From: Pseudopedobacter beijingensis
GTDB taxonomy: Bacteria; Bacteroidota; Bacteroidia; Sphingobacteriales; Sphingobacteriaceae
NCBI RefSeq assembly: GCF_042678145.1
Contig: NZ_JBHUDG010000045.1
Coordinates: 14,052-78,051 of the forward strand
DNA: 64,000 bases
Reading direction: 5' to 3'
The first letter of the stretch is position 1; the number at the start of each line of letters is the position of its first letter. The position numbers were made by a program, and so were the translations under genes. This document shows positions 63,157 through 64,000 of this stretch, one piece after another. The notes beneath the pieces are model-generated. The model made no database searches and was not told the origin of the DNA. It worked only from the letters and a program-made list of their open reading frames with translations.

Positions 63157-63292
63157 AATCACTGCTACTATCCACGGAAAGAAATCATCAATCATTCCAT
63201 CCAATTTAAGCTTGTGGTCTGAACACGTTTTCCTATATTTATTAATAATTATTGAAAGGGTATCGCTCCCTTACATTTTATAAAACTTATTT

Positions 63293-63853
63293 ATGAGAGT
63301 GTTTCTATTATTAACCTCTATTACTCTAATATTTTCTTGCAAGGGTAAAATTGGTGATTGGGAAGTTTATAAAGATAGATATAATATAAGCTCAATTTCC
63401 TTTCCAAATCTTCCGGCTGAACGAATAGATACCACAACTAATAGCTTAGTTAATTACACTATGTTAAGTACATTAGACAGTATTGACACGAGTCCATCTG
63501 TTTTTGCTAAACATATTTTATACCCTGTAAACATCGCTGAACTTGATTTATTTACTATAAAAAAAGATTCTAACAGATTGAACAGTTTATTTATGAAAAT
63601 GATAGATGGAGCACTTAATCAATCAAACAGTATCTTAAAATCTAAAGATTTTTTTATATATCCTGAACCTGGGGTTAAGTTTGTTACCATTGACCAAACA
63701 AACAGTATGAAGACTGTGTCCAGAATAATTATATTTGACAATTTAGTTATAAACACAAATGCTACCGGGAAGAGTGACATTTTCGATGAAGAAACAGAAG
63801 TTAAATTTTTCAATTCTTTAAAGATCAACAGAGATAAGAGTGATAGGAAATAA
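63293..63853 (+). CDS. Hypothetical lipoprotein
   Basis: The 186-residue protein starts with a short signal ending in LIFSCKG, a lipobox with C16, so it should be a lipoprotein. The rest shows no known domain. It contains a polar part with NISSISFPNLPAERIDTTTN and a VNYTMLSTLDS strand, which resemble small proteins of unknown function in Bacteroidota. It follows the toxin gene by 136 bases without a shared promoter being evident. Confidence 0.65.
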   Translation: MRVFLLLTSITLIFSCKGKIGDWEVYKDRYNISSISFPNLPAERIDTTTNSLVNYTMLSTLDSIDTSPSVFAKHILYPVNIAELDLFTIKKDSNRLNSLFMKMIDGALNQSNSILKSKDFFIYPEPGVKFVTIDQTNSMKTVSRIIIFDNLVINTNATGKSDIFDEETEVKFFNSLKINRDKSDRK

Positions 63854-64000
63854 AAAAACATTAACCCTTGTAGTAACATAAACTGAATGAATAAAGGGGA
63901 GTGTAACGCGAACTGTGTCATTCCAAAATTAACGCCTCTCAAAATCCTCTATTTTCCTGAAGGATTCTTTCACCAAATTTAATAAATAGTTGAGAGAATG

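Noticed and set aside
1..64000. CRISPR array, prophage or complete insertion sequence
   Set aside because: No regularly spaced direct repeats with unique spacers and no transposase or phage structural gene were seen.

Overview
The window looks like the chromosome of a Bacteroidota bacterium of the Sphingobacteriaceae, close to Pedobacter. This rests on AT-rich DNA, SusC/SusD pairs, hybrid two-component sensors, type IX secretion tails, TAnnTTTG-type promoter boxes, and a heparin/heparan sulfate locus whose 2-O-sulfatase and heparinase III closely resemble, from memory, those of Pedobacter heparinus. No database search could be run.

Region 1 (1-30.8 kb) is an apparently coherent catabolic regulon. 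It holds a SusC/SusD pair, two related secreted beta-rich proteins (one with a type IX tail), a DUF1800/DUF1501 pair, a DUF1080 protein, a Gfo/Idh/MocA oxidoreductase, and a very large secreted protein of unknown function. A long minus-strand operon (26.5 to 17.2 kb, perhaps to 16.2 kb) encodes RidA, 3-hydroxyacyl-CoA-dehydrogenase-like proteins, a FucP-like transporter, a glutamate-1-semialdehyde-aminomutase-like PLP enzyme, an M19 dipeptidase, a ceramidase-like amidase, an FAH-family hydrolase and a D-threonine-aldolase-like enzyme. Every transcription unit starts with the same 14-bp LacI-type palindrome, followed one base later by a -7-like box: seven sites, all pointing at a gene. The regulator is not in the window. 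The substrate is unknown; the enzymes suggest something with amide bonds and hydroxy or amino carbons, linked to sugar. This is the best candidate for an undescribed system here.

Region 2 (31.1-56.6 kb) is a heparin/heparan sulfate utilisation locus. The minus-strand operon runs SusC, SusD, PL12 lyase, three S1 sulfatases (6-O-type, N-type, 2-O-type) and a PL15-like exolyase, followed by a separate hybrid two-component sensor gene. A second PL15-like gene (minus) and a GH88-PL12 pair (plus) diverge from a 548-bp intergenic region. SusC/SusD import oligosaccharides made by the lyases; sulfatases, exolyases and GH88 finish degradation in the periplasm.

Region 3 (56.7-61.6 kb) holds a secreted type IX protein, an acyl-CoA synthetase, a small outer-membrane-type protein, a palindromic dispersed repeat and an Lrp/AsnC regulator.

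Region 4 (61.6-64 kb) starts with an odd class II tRNA-like gene with its own promoter, followed by accessory DNA: short direct repeats, a 5'-truncated gene, a long inverted repeat, a toxin-antitoxin pair and a lipoprotein.
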